Source: Tetrapyrgos nigripes
Taxonomy: Eukaryota > Basidiomycota > Agaricomycetes > Agaricales > Campanellaceae
Direction of reading: 5' to 3'
NCBI GenBank assembly: GCA_013368315.1
Contig: JAACJM010000357.1
Location: forward strand, 1 to 64,000
Length of the DNA: 64,000 nt
Numbering within the stretch: the stretch's first letter is position 1; every line of letters starts with the position of its first letter. A model generated the notes under the pieces. That model was given only the letters and a program-made list of their open reading frames with translations. It was not told the origin of the DNA and ran no database searches. Shown one piece after another: positions 1-10,264 of this stretch. The position numbers were made by a program, and so were the translations under genes.

Positions 1-754
1 CGGAAATACTGTTACCCATTCGGGTCGTATTCCGATCTTTCGGATCTGCCGTGTTCTAGCGCTTCTATCCTCTATATCTCTTTATAGAGTGTCCCGCTAG
101 GCGTCCCTTCTTCATAGTTAGATTCCTGACATTTCTAGGGTTCTATACATATACATACTGTCCTACTTCTGCCCACAGATGCTCTGTAGGATCCCATAAT
201 ATTCCTCCAATACTCTCGGTACCTTCAGAATCCACCGATCTCATAGATCTAGACCCTAGCGAGGCTAGTTCCAAATGTCCGATACCGCTATAGCCTTTCC
301 GATCAGCCTTCGGCCGAGGCTTGTGTTGCGTGCGCATCTGCCCTTGCTCGCGAATAGGGGCTATCCCTACTTCACCATCCCTTTGAGTTACCTTAGCGGT
401 ACTAGTGGTAGTAATAGGATATGTTTATAGTCCCTTAGGACCTCTATCTATATCATTACTTGGGTCTGCTATTACCATCTTGGATAATATACATCTATCA
501 TAGTACTTAGAATGAGCATACCCATCTATAAGCACTTAATTGTTATTATATTATCACTTTTCTAGTCTGCTAGGTTTTAACTAGCAGCTCAGGGCTCACT
601 CTAGTCCTTATATTCCCTTAAGAGATGTCAATACTGCTTTATTATGGACTACGCTAGGTGTTTTACTACCGTGAATTTTGTCTGGCGTATCACCGGTACT
701 CTAAGTACTTGGTATGACCTGGACACGTGGTAAGGGCATGACAGCGTCCTTACA
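1..754 (-). mobile_element. 3' LTR (5' part) of a Ty3/gypsy element, cut by the window edge
   Basis: Read on the minus strand the block starts TGTAAGGACGCTGTCATGCC at 754, directly downstream of a polypurine tract, which is where a 3' LTR must begin. From about LTR position 62 it is clearly related to the long repeats at 7523-9243 and 10265-12057: shared blocks include AGGACTAGAGTGAG, GCTGCTAGTTAAA and CATTCTAAGTACTATG. The first 61 bp recur alone at 10160-10220. The LTR continues past the left edge, so its end and target duplication are not visible. Ty3/gypsy assignment comes from the neighbouring pol remnants. Confidence 0.8.
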
Positions 755-767
755 CCCCTCCCCACCT
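755..767 (-). other. polypurine tract
   Basis: AGGTGGGGAGGGG on the minus strand abuts the LTR start (TGTAAGG) at 754. It is the plus-strand priming site of the element and fixes both its orientation and the 3' LTR boundary. Confidence 0.75.
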
Positions 768-1148
768 AGAAGCAAAAACACCCTAAGCAATAAGAGACCT
801 CAAGCACAATTCAACAGGGAATATAAGTAATGACTATCATAAACCACACCAGGCAAAAACCCAGCACTAAACATGAGAAATTGAAAGAGGGAAACCACCT
901 AACCTTGACATATCTTCTGCAGTCTTCTTCTGCCAGTACAGCAATCAAGGGTGGAAGCTGACCTGTCGAGAAGAGGAGAAAATTTATCAGTATCAATTAT
1001 TTTCAATTACGCCATTGAATTCAGGCACATCCGTGCCATCCCCCCCTTCTGTAGACCATTCATCCAGGGTTGTACAGTCCTTGATTAAGGAATAAGCAAT
1101 CCATCGATCTTCTTCAGGACCTTTGCCAGACCATTATACCAAGAAATG

Positions 1149-1472
1149 TCAGCACCTTCCCCAACGATGAGCATCAAGGATTTTCTCAATTTGGTGTTCC
1201 TCACAACCATCCACCATTGTTATGATGGGACCAGTGAGTTCATGATGAGGGGAAAGTTCTTTGTCATTGGAAACAAAATGTTTCAACTCGCCCACATAGA
1301 ATGTGGGGAAAACCTTCAGTTGATTGGGAAGGTGCAGTGTATAGCTGTCTGTCTCTGGGTGGGCCTTGATAATTCTGTACAGGCTGTCATAGCAAGGATA
1401 GAATTTTGCTGCATGAGTCTCCCCTTTCTTTGCATATTCCCACCATCTGTGAATGATGGTGAGCATGACCAA
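1149..1472 (-). pseudogene. gypsy integrase C-terminus with chromodomain-like tail
   Basis: The minus-strand translation contains the post-integrase module of Ty3/gypsy chromoviruses: a region rich in DSYTLHLP and FPTFYVGELKHF, then a chromodomain start, HQIEKILDAHRWGRC, where the frame stops. Intact chromodomains run about 45 residues further, so this end is truncated. It is separated from the integrase core (2032-2526) by the solo LTR at 1558-1998. In the family this part directs integration to chromatin; here it is a fossil. Confidence 0.7.
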
Positions 1473-1557
1473 ATCACCCTCTTTGAATTTATCAGGGGAA
1501 CCTCAGTGTTTGTTTGCCATCTCGGCCTGTAGTACCTTCACCATGAGAAGGCAATCC

Positions 1558-1998
1558 TGTCATGAACTGCTACAGTTCTTTGTCCTCCTTCCTCTTCTAC
1601 TTCATTATTGGACCCATTTTTTGATCATTCATCTATTGCATTTCCTCGATAAACCTTTTGAACCTTACATTACTGACTTTGAACCTTATAAAACCTGTCA
1701 AACTCTATAATAACTATCAATGAATCTTCCATTCTATTGATCCTATGTTTCTCCTATTTCTCCAATCTTAATCCTATCTTTTCCCTATCACTTATTCATT
1801 GCTTTTCTATATAAACCATTAGATATTCTAGTTAGTCCTTTAGTTCGTTCACTTCATCTCTGCTCTGTACTATACTATGCAGTGTAGAGCATAGTCAGCT
1901 TACTTGTCTCTTTTCTCTATCTCTCAATCTATTGCTTTGTATCTGTCTTCATTTTGTGTGACTTGGGTGGTTATTTGAGTGTATCAACAACCTTGACA
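1558..1998. mobile_element. solo LTR (family B) inserted in the gypsy integrase
   Basis: A 441-bp block starts TGTCATGAACTGC and ends CCTTGACA. It is an inverted copy of 46505-46920, which has the same termini and a clean 5-bp duplication. Here the flanks are AATCC on the left and ATCC on the right, consistent with the same kind of 5-bp duplication after loss of one A. It splits the gypsy integrase from its chromodomain and is therefore younger than that element. No internal coding sequence accompanies it. Confidence 0.75.
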
Positions 1999-2031
1999 AT
2001 CCTGTGCATTGGCTTCATTTTCCAGGATGGC

Positions 2032-2841
2032 TCATAAAGGATCTGCTGCAGGCTTGTCCTCCTCAGACATGTTGTGCTTGAGTGCAGGTATTAAGCAGGG
2101 GATTCTTCCAATCTTGAGTTGGAAACCCAAGAGCCCAGTGCTCATGTTTACTGCATTGAGAATGTCAAAGTGTATTTTGTATGTAGCTGAGGCCCAACCC
2201 TTTTGGTTACATGAGACATAGTAATGTATACATTGATTGATTATCTTATTTGAATGTTCAGAGCAGCCGTCTGACTCTGGATGATACACCATGGACATCT
2301 TGAGTTTGACACCTGTCCAACACAGGAACAATTGCCAGTAGCCTGATATCCAAAGTTTGTTGCAGTCACAGATGAGTTTCTCCAGTAAATGGTGGAAGAA
2401 CAAGAGAGCAGCTTTGTCAGTGCTGATGTCTGTTGATGTAGGAATTATCCAAACATCTGCACTTAAGCAGCATATCATGGAGAGAATGCTATTAAATCCA
2501 TTGTCTTCAGGCAGGGGTCCAATCAAGAGTCTACTGTCAGGAACTGGAAGAGGGTGTAGGGGGCCCCAGCAATTAACTGTGGAGCTTTTGTTTCATTGGC
2601 ACTTGGTGCATCCAGGTACATAGGCTTCCATAGGATCACATCTCATGTTTGGCCAGTAGTATGTGTAGCAAAGATACTTGTATGACTTCATGCCTCCAAA
2701 ATGTCCTGAGACATCATGTGCCAATTGAAACAATGATTCTTGAAGATCTTTGAATTTTGGATTGTACAATTGACTGTCAATATACCAGAGTTTATTATGG
2801 AGTGCAATGCCAGGGACTGGGGAATCAAGTTGACTCCTCAA
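2032..2841 (-). pseudogene. gypsy integrase: zinc finger and core (dead)
   Basis: Segment 2593-2841 carries the HHCC integrase zinc finger (HDVSGHFGGMKSYKYL followed by GCTKC). Segment 2032-2526 carries the core, recognisable from IGPLPEDNGFN, TGVKLKMSMVYHPESDG and SNKIINQCIHYYV. The two lie in different ORFs. Where the family has SDRDKLF with a catalytic Asp, this copy reads CDCNKLW, and the first catalytic Asp region is also altered. The glutamate near HPESDGCSEHSNK is kept. The enzyme cannot be active. Confidence 0.8.
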
Positions 2842-4333
2842 TCACTGGGAAAAAAATGTCTGACTCATATCCTTTCCTTATATCAGAGACAAAGTCTGAG
2901 TCAACCTGTAAGGCCAAGACAGAAGCCACAGGTGCAGCACACCAGAGGTTGGCACAGAAGGCACTCATATCACGTTCAATTATTGATTCCCCTGGCAACA
3001 CAGCTGGAGGGATGTGAGAAAGTGCATCAGCAGCAGAGTTCAGTTCTCCTGGCAGATAATGGATGAAGATCTCATATTGGCTCAAGAACTCTTGCCAGTG
3101 TAATTGGCACTGACTCAGGTCCTTTTGTGATGTGAAGTTTTCCAGGGTGCAGTGGTCAGTGAGAATTTGTATTGGCATGCCCAAGCAATCCACTCACCAC
3201 TTTTTCAAGGCCTGGATAATGGCAAGCAATTCTTTTGTGTGGACAGGATAGTTAAGCTCAGCCCCCAATAGTTGAGTGGAGTCAAATGCGACAGGTCTTG
3301 CAGAGGCCAAGTCTGGTCCCCAAGCAAGAACTGCACCCATTCTCCAATTGCTTGCATTGCAGATCAGGAAGATTTGATTATCACTGGGGTTGATTTGGTC
3401 TATGGTTGTTAAGGTGGCCCTTTCTACCACCATTTCCTTGATATGGACAAAGGCTTTCTGACAGTCAGAGGTCCACTCAGAGAAATTGCTGTTGCACTCC
3501 TTCTTTGTGAGAGGTGTGAGGACACAAGTATATTCAGCCAATTCAGTGGTCAAGTACCCTGCAATAAACTGTACCATTCCCAAAAAACATCTAACCTGTT
3601 CTACAGATGTAGGTGCTGGGAAATTGAGAACTGAATCACATTTAGAGGTTTGGGCCTCAATTCTGTGTTGTGGGATGTGGTGACCAAGAAAATCAAGTTC
3701 CAATTGAAAAAAATGACACTTCTTGGGGTTGCAAAAGAGCTTATTTTGTGCCAGAGTCTCAAGAATCAGGGAGATGTGTTGTTCATGTTCAGTGTTGTTG
3801 TTCAACCAGATAATGATGTTGTCAAGGTACACATGGCAAAACTTGCCAATGTATTTGCATAAGGCAGAAGAAATGCAGTGCTAGTGGATTGCAAGGGTGT
3901 TCTGGATCCCCATGGGCATGACAACCCATTCATACAGGCCAAGAGGAGTATTTACTGCAGTAAGCAGGATGCTTGCCTCATCAAGTCATGTTTGAAAGAA
4001 TGAATTGGTCATGTCTATCTTGCCCCAGATCTTTCCTTTGGCACAGTCTGAAAGAATCTCCTCAATTTGTGGTAGAGAATATCTGTCAGGTACAGTATTT
4101 CCATTCAAGATTCTGTAGTCATTGACCCAGCATGGCAGTACAGTAGGATCCACCTTGGGGATCGGGAAGGCAGGGGAAAAAACTGGTGATGAAGATGGAT
4201 GGATCCTCCCCATTTCAATGTGCTTTTGCACCAAGATGCCCCTGTTATCAGGCAAATAGGAGAGGGCATGAGACAGCAATGTGCCCTGAAAGGGAAAGTC
4301 CGAATTAAGTATTGATGTCGGTAAACCCAGCAT
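2825..4333 (-). pseudogene. gypsy reverse transcriptase and RNase H (dead)
   Basis: The N-terminal RT part is at 3986-4333 (SSPVFSPAFPIPKVDP, then YSLPQIEEIL and GKIDMTNSFFQT). RT palm to RNase H is at 3194-3832 and the RNase H end at 2825-3193 (ILTDHCTLENF, LNSAADALSHIPP). At least two breaks separate the pieces. The RT catalytic box reads YLDN instead of YLDD, and the RNase H start reads ICNAS where CDAS is expected. Both are Asp to Asn, that is G:C to A:T changes. This is the clearest evidence that the element is Ty3/gypsy in RT-RH-INT order. Confidence 0.85.
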
Positions 4334-4441
4334 GGGAATGCAAAGTGAGCAATGAGGAAACCATAAGCTGGAGGCATCAGCACATGTTCAGAGCCTAGAC
4401 CATAAGCTGTGGAAGAGGACCCAGGAGGTGACACGATGAGC

Positions 4442-5083
4442 TGTTTATAAAAACATAAGAAGTATATGGCTCAAACTGTATAAAGGAATCTTGAACTGGA
4501 GTTATGGAAACATGAGGATGAATAAAGAGGAACGAGCATCAAAACATCCACAGGAAGACATGAGGCACTGAATAAGATGATTGGAATAGAAAACAGAGCA
4601 CAGGAAACCAGTGAGAACACTGGAAAAGTGATGAAGGCTGTGAAAAGCTATGAGCAGGCTATCCCTATTGTTTGTTTTTATCTATTTACTAGAAGTAAAC
4701 ACTGTAGTCCTATAAAAGCTGGGGTGTCTTGAAGACATCCCCAGCTTACTATTTTGAACCCACATTGACTTATTTACTGAGTACAACGTAGTACACTCTC
4801 TCTTTGTGATTTCTTCAATTCAATTCAATTCAATTCAATCTTGTTTATTTCAAGTCAATTAACCAATTGTGATCACACATACACTGTTAAGTCTGGAATT
4901 CCATTACCGGTCATTAGTACTCGGTCCAACCCACCAAATTTGCGTAGTACATAGTGCTGCACAGTGTTTATTGCAACTTATCACTATTATTCTCATGCAT
5001 CATTTATTATTTGTTGCAATCACTCTATAAATATCAACTCTAGTATCTATTAGCTAGTATCTATTTTCAGTCAACTCTTAACA
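4442..5083 (+). mobile_element. LTR-like block (related to family C) between gypsy protease and RT
   Basis: The block sits between the protease and RT remnants and starts TGTTTATAAAAAC and ends CTCTTAACA. It contains CCTATAAAAGCTGG followed by a short hairpin (GCTGGGG..CCCCAGC, about 4718-4745) and CTACTTTTG-like sequence, the same order as in the well-bounded solo LTR at 50706-51535 (TATAAAAGCTGG, CCCCAGTCTGCTATTTTG). It also has a (TTCAA)n tract near 4815. I found no target duplication, so both ends are approximate and it may be a decayed solo LTR. Confidence 0.45.
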
Positions 5084-5217
5084 GCCCCACACCTCATGAT
5101 ATTTCTTAGGAGAGGAGTAGGATTGAGCTTGTATGGTGGAGTGAGCACTTTTGAGCTTGATGGAACAAGTGATCTTGGTTGGATAGGTTCAAATACTGCA
5201 GAGTACTTCTGCTTCAG

Positions 5218-6032
5218 TCACTGCACATGTTCACTATAATCCTGTAAAATCTCAAGGTGCTCGATGCACTTTAGCAATGCAGCAGCAACGTTTAGTGGTG
5301 CAATGTCCTCAGAGATATGGAGATGAGAATTATGTTCATGAAACCTCTTTAATTCCTGAATGACATTTAGGTGCAGTTGGCACATGTTGAGCTGACGCTG
5401 CTTGGGAGTACACATAGGGTAGGTTACATGAGATGCAAGTACAGAAGGGTGGAGTAAGTCAAAACCAGATGTTTTATATATACATGAGCTGGCCCTGTGA
5501 TCAGTAACTAGGTCATTGTGAATAAGAAAAGGTTTTCCCAGTATCATAGGTGCACAAAGAGAGGAGCGATAATTGTGTGTACAGTACAGGAGGTCCATGC
5601 AAGAGAAGGGTCAGAGAGGGTTAATTTGACATAATGAGTGAGAGTGGTGGTTGTAGGAGTGGAGTCAGAGTGTGTCACAACAGATATGGTCTCAGGCTTG
5701 TAGAGGCAGTATTGCTTCAATCTGAGGAGTTCTACAAGACTAAGCCTAATGAGGACATAAGATGAGCCATCATCTAACAGTAACAGAAGAGAAAGAGGCT
5801 CCAGAACACTGGGACCATCAACAAGTGCAGTCCAGAAACAAGTAGGAGAAGAACTGGGAGGAAACAATGACAATGAGATGGAGGAAAAGGATGGGGACAA
5901 GCAAGAGGAGACAGTGCATACTGTTTTGGGTACAGTAACATTCTTTGCCTCATCTTTAGACTTAACCTTGGCACAAGTTGGGGTGTCAAGGAACAGATGC
6001 TGCCATTCTTCATTGTCCACATCAAACTCATC
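5218..6032 (-). pseudogene. gypsy retropepsin-like protease remnant
   Basis: Two overlapping minus-strand frames (5544-6032 and 5218-5598) together show a retropepsin-like arrangement: LLLLDDGSSYVLIRLSLVE, where DSGS/DSGA is normal, and further on MILGKPFLIHNDLVTDH, a typical post-flap motif of gypsy proteases. The D-D-G-S box and the frameshift near 5570 imply an inactive protein. It lies between gag (above 6500) and RT, as expected for the family. Confidence 0.6.
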
Positions 6033-6497
6033 ACTGGGGTAAAAAGCCATCACTTTGCATGGCAAGCTACGAGGCCTGTTCAATAAAGCCAAAATTTTAC
6101 TCTTATATTGACTACGCTGCAGCTGCTGAGAGAAAGAGAGCTAAAACAATGAAAGAGGATTTGAAGACAAGAATTACGAGGTTTGTACTCAATGTGAATG
6201 CAAGCTTGAGGAGGGGAGGAATAGGGCGGTGGACATTGTCGACACTGGCAGTGAAAATGAGAGTCGACACGCTGCCAGCTGGCATGACGTTTGCATGACG
6301 TTGTGGTTGTCGACAGAAAGGCCTTGCGTTGATCCAAGGAAGCCATGAACAATGTCATGGGTCTTTGATGGGTCTCGACCGTGATTCCAGATGAGCGCCT
6401 AATGAGCACCAACAAACAGGGGTGGGAGTTTGAACCTGTGGAAAAGATCTGGGAGGTCACTATGACATAAATTAACTCAGCCTAAAGGCCTCATAAC
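6032..6497. mobile_element. MITE-like insertion (family G), copy 1
   Basis: The left end reads TCACTGGGGTAAAAAGCC, then GCAAGCTACGAGGCC; the right end reads TTAACTCAGCCTAAAGGCCTCATAAC. The ends form short inverted repeats built on TTACGAGGCC/GGCCTCGTAA. The inside contains GTCGACACGCTG and GCATGACGTTGTGGTTGTCGAC, a module repeated at 30.85, 42.7, 43.0 and 57.9 kb. There is no coding capacity. It separates the gypsy gag from its protease, so it inserted after that element. Confidence 0.6.
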
Positions 6498-7520
6498 TAG
6501 CTGCAGGGAAGACTGCTGCTGCAAGCCACTGAGATGATGTTTGACCCTGAGAGCAGGCAAAGACCTGGGAACCAGAGGTGGAGTGAACAACAGGCACGTC
6601 ACCCAGCACAGCTGCCACACCATGGGAGTGTCCTCAGCAGTGGGAAGAACTGCTGCAGCAGGTTTTGGCTTGGCCAACAGATTGACAAACTTCAAAACAA
6701 CACCCATCTCCACTGGACTGTTAACCAATTTCAAGGACATCATCTTAGCTGCCTTAACATGCTCATTGGTGAGACCACCTGAGGGGTAGGGGACATCCAT
6801 TGCTGCCAAGTTTTTGCAATCCCTGGTGTCATGACCAACAGGTCTGAACCAGAGACAGCATCAGTTGCAAATGCAGTGGTCACTGTAGATCTTGAGCTGG
6901 ACAGCGTCTTCACAGATTTTGTCAATCTTGGGAGGGTAATATGACAAAGACGAGGTGGTAGCTGAGGACAGTGCAGAGGAAAAAGAGCTGTTGTTTGTAG
7001 AAGAATTATTGAAAGGACAGGATTTAAGATGCATGTTATCATAGTGTGAGGAAGCTGACAGTCTTTTGTTCTCCCACACAGTGAGCTTGGCCTGGAGAGA
7101 ATCAAGTTTGGGCTTTTTGTAGTGGCAGAAATGATTCCAGTGGCCTTCAATGTCATTAATCCATTCCTGGAGCATGTCGCGTTGTTCTCTGCCTTTCACT
7201 ACCACTGGAGAGGGGGGGTAAGACAAAGGCAACAGCCCTGGAACAGATGAAGTTCTTGAAGTCAGAGTTCAATCCTCATACGATTTGTGCAAGCATCTGG
7301 TTTGTGTTGAGACAGTTGGGATTGTTTGAGGGAATGAGAGAGCTGGTGTAGACCAGGAAACAGGAATCACCTTAGGTCAGCGTGATCATCTTCTTGTAGA
7401 TCTGTTGATTGAAATTGTTGCCAAAAATGTGTTTAATGATGGCCAAGCCAAAGGTGTTGTCCATCATAGTGAGCAATCGTACATGATGACCTCTGAAGTA
7501 ATCTAGAGAGGTACCAGCAC
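6498..7520 (-). pseudogene. gypsy gag remnant with zinc-knuckle-like motif
   Basis: Broken minus-strand frames (6477-6809, 6861-7232, 7372-7520) read like a gag C-terminus: a Ser/Thr-rich linker, then HCICN, an in-frame stop, and CCLWFRPVGHDTRDC, which resembles a nucleocapsid Cys/His cluster. The upstream part contains YHRAGTSLDYFRGHHVRLL. Frame changes and the stop in the cluster make it non-functional. It is cut at about 7520 by the plus-strand LTR body, and a gag-like remnant resumes above 9244. Confidence 0.5.
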
Positions 7521-7522
7521 GA

Positions 7523-9243
7523 TGATATGCCATACAAAATTTGTGTATAGAAATGCTAATTGGCAATTAGAAAGCTGATTCACCACTTCAATTGGTATAT
7601 AAAGGACTAGAGTGAGTCCCGAACTGCTAGTTAAAGTGCTAGTGGAATAAGTGTATGTGCCAGTACAATAAAGCTAAGTGCTTATGAATAGGATATGCTT
7701 ATTCTAAGTACTATGGTTGATGTGTACGGTGCTTCAGTTATAGTAGCAGATCCACCCCATATACAATGCAAAGTTCTATGAAGGCTTTGTAACCATTCCT
7801 ACTATAACACGCTTAGTACTGCCAGTGCAATTCAAGGGAAAGTGAAGCCCCTATTCATGAGCAAGGAACACGTAGGCTATACGACCTAGACTCTAGCACT
7901 AAACAATCACTGGTTTAGAAATGGCACCATAATTGGAGAAATCAGAGGAAAGTCCTAGTAACCGACTATGTCTGAACTAGCGGTATAACAAGCAATACCT
8001 CGCTTGTAAGCAAAATAGAAGGAATAGTCTTCTGAAAGGCAGAAAGGATAGAAAAGTAGGACAAAGTATATATGTATGAGTTCCTAGAAAGCTCAGCTTT
8101 CACAATGTACTAAAGGGATGAACTAGCAGTGAAGGAATAAAGCCCATAGTTCATTACTGCCAGTATGTGAACTAAGGAATGAGTCATAATGAGAGAGCCC
8201 CAAAAGGGTAAAGATATTTCTGAATGCAGCAGTAAGATCAGCAAGAGGTGTGCCTGATAACTGAGGTGTTCTCGTTGGTACAAGCGTGACTACAAACGAT
8301 ATGTAGGACCTTATAGAGAGCAGGACTTGTCTATAAGAACTAACTGGCAGTATACTAGAAACGAGGTCTATAAACACTAAGTCTATAGTAGCGCCAGAAA
8401 AACATAAGAGGAGGAATAAGCAAGGACTATGCAAACCTATAACGACTGATTGGTGGTAAAGGAATGTGAGTCATACAAGTGGAGCCCAGCATGGATGGTG
8501 GAGCTATGTGAGTCAGAATGACTACGGCCACCAGTTCCAGGAAGGTACTCTTAGTCAAGAGGATGAAGCAAAGGGAACATAGAAAGCCCTATTAGTTTTA
8601 GATAATATTCTACATTTTCTAGATACCCTAATTAGAAAGTACCTACTTAATCTAGTAGTACGGACAAGCACAGACTGGCAATTAGACTAATATTTCTGTT
8701 TTTCTTAGGTACCTTTTAGCGGACATTAAAAAGAAATGTAGAACTGTATAGTAGTAGCTGCAAGTGGTATAAAAGGACTAGGTATTTCTCATAGTTACTC
8801 AAGCCACATACTGTAGAGTATCGGTCATCTCACTAGTGCTAGCTGTAGAGACTGTGAAACACAGACTACACTTCTACCAAATTTACTTCACTTGCATCGA
8901 GTATAAACATAGTGTGTGGATCAATAGTGTTGAATCAAACTTGTTGGTTTTTGTGTTACCTTTTTGTGTGTGTCCTCGGACTTGTGAAACTGGTTATAAG
9001 GCATTTGGGCCTACAAATTGTGAATTGAAACTGTTGGTTATATCTTTGTGGACTTGTTATAGTCTTTGCGTGTTTAACTTGTGTGCATTCATGCAAAACC
9101 GCTACCAAAACCCCCAAAAGTCCTTGTAGTACAGGTGAACTGTTGAGTATTCTGACTACTCAGAACACTCGCACTTTACTATTTGTATAAAAGTCTTTAA
9201 GTTTGTGTTTGTTCTACATTTACGCAAAAGACACCTATTAACA
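7523..9243 (+). repeat. LTR body, family A, copy 1 (direct repeat)
   Basis: A 1.72 kb block runs from TGATATGCCATACAAAATT to CACCTATTAACA and is repeated in the same orientation at 10265-12057. It is related in opposite orientation to the LTR at 1-754 but lacks that LTR's first 61 bp. It contains two promoter-like boxes, GGTATATAAAGGACTAG near 7596 and GGTATAAAAGGACTAGG near 8767. No 5-bp duplication flanks it, so a simple solo-LTR insertion is not proven. Short ORFs inside (for example 8836-9129) have no recognisable similarity. Confidence 0.7.
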
Positions 9244-10159
9244 AAAGGAAGCCATGATTGTGGTGCATATGGTATGGCAACCTGCCTTGTCAACATTCCC
9301 ATTGGCATCCACAGCAACCAGGTTCCTATGACAGAAATATTCGTCAAACAATCCTAGCAGCCAGGAGTATTTGTGAGAGGAGAGTTGCTCAGCATTCATG
9401 ACAGGAGGTTTGGTCTGACCTGCACTGTAAATGTGGGTGGTGGATGAAGCAGAATCGCTCATGGTGTAAGACTTGTTGGAGGAGGTGGAAGGAGACAGTT
9501 TGGGAATGGATTTGCAAGAAGGACTGGTTGGACAAGATGCAGCTGGGGAGACAATGATTCTTCGTCCAGTTGTTCTGAGTGGGCAGCACAGAGGGAATTC
9601 TTTGTTAATCTGTGCAGCATGATTAGTTCTGGAGAATGACAATGAGAATGGAAGACCCAAAGGGACTATGGAAATGAGATCAAGGAGCTTTATGAGGAAC
9701 TCGAATGAGTAGTGCATCTTTCAGCATGATGAAAAAAACCAAGGACAAGTGAGAATGGTGTGTCTTGCAACACCTTGAAGGAAATGGAGGGAGAGGCAAG
9801 GAGGCACAGATGAAAGGCAGGAACACAAGGCCATTGTGGGCAAGAACTTCTTTGGAGAGACAGAAGTTTCTTTTGGAATGCCTTTAGTGATTCCAATGGG
9901 AAAGGACAAGGGAGGGACCCTGAGGCTATTTCAGGTTGTCTACATGTCAAGTAACGCCTTGGGCATTGTTGACATGCGTGGTGTCTCACGACGCACACAA
10001 CTACTGTTCAAAAAAAAGTGGAAACTCGCCTTATAAGGTGAGAACACTCATGAGTCACACAAAAGACAGGCACACATCATATAGATGTAAGAGGATGAGG
10101 GATTGTACAATACACATAGATGATGGAAGAAAAGAAGAAGGAAGAACCAAGACAGAGAT
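9244..10159 (-). pseudogene. gag-like remnant between two LTR bodies
   Basis: Minus-strand frames 9690-9998 and 9244-9717 are low-complexity Ser/Pro-rich and end in a segment with YSWLLGLFDEYFCHRNLV. Position (upstream of the gag piece at 6.5-7.5 kb once the LTR body is removed) and orientation suggest the N-terminal part of the same gag, but I see no diagnostic motif. It may instead belong to an unrelated element. Confidence 0.3.
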
Positions 10160-10220
10160 CGGTACTCTAAATACTTGGTACAACATGGAAACATGGTAAG
10201 GGTGTGACAGCATCCTTACA
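10160..10220 (-). repeat. 61-bp LTR-A start fragment
   Basis: On the minus strand the fragment reads TGTAAGGATGCTGTCACACC to TTTAGAGTACCG and matches the first 61 bp of the LTR that begins at 754. The following LTR body is absent here and instead lies inverted 44 bp away on the plus strand (10265-12057). It is either the residue of the 5' LTR of the minus-strand gypsy element or a rearrangement scar. Confidence 0.65.
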
Positions 10221-10264
10221 GATGCCTACATGACCAGCTCGCTCTGGATATGTCCAAACCTCTA

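Noticed and set aside
8836..9129. 97-codon ORF in LTR copy 1
   Set aside because: It lies in the LTR body, is broken in the second copy (11584-11835) and has low-complexity Cys/Leu/Phe content.
9156..9998. Minus-strand Ser/Pro-rich ORFs as a host gene
   Set aside because: They are trapped between two LTR bodies of the gypsy family and read like gag linker sequence, so a retrotransposon remnant is the better explanation.
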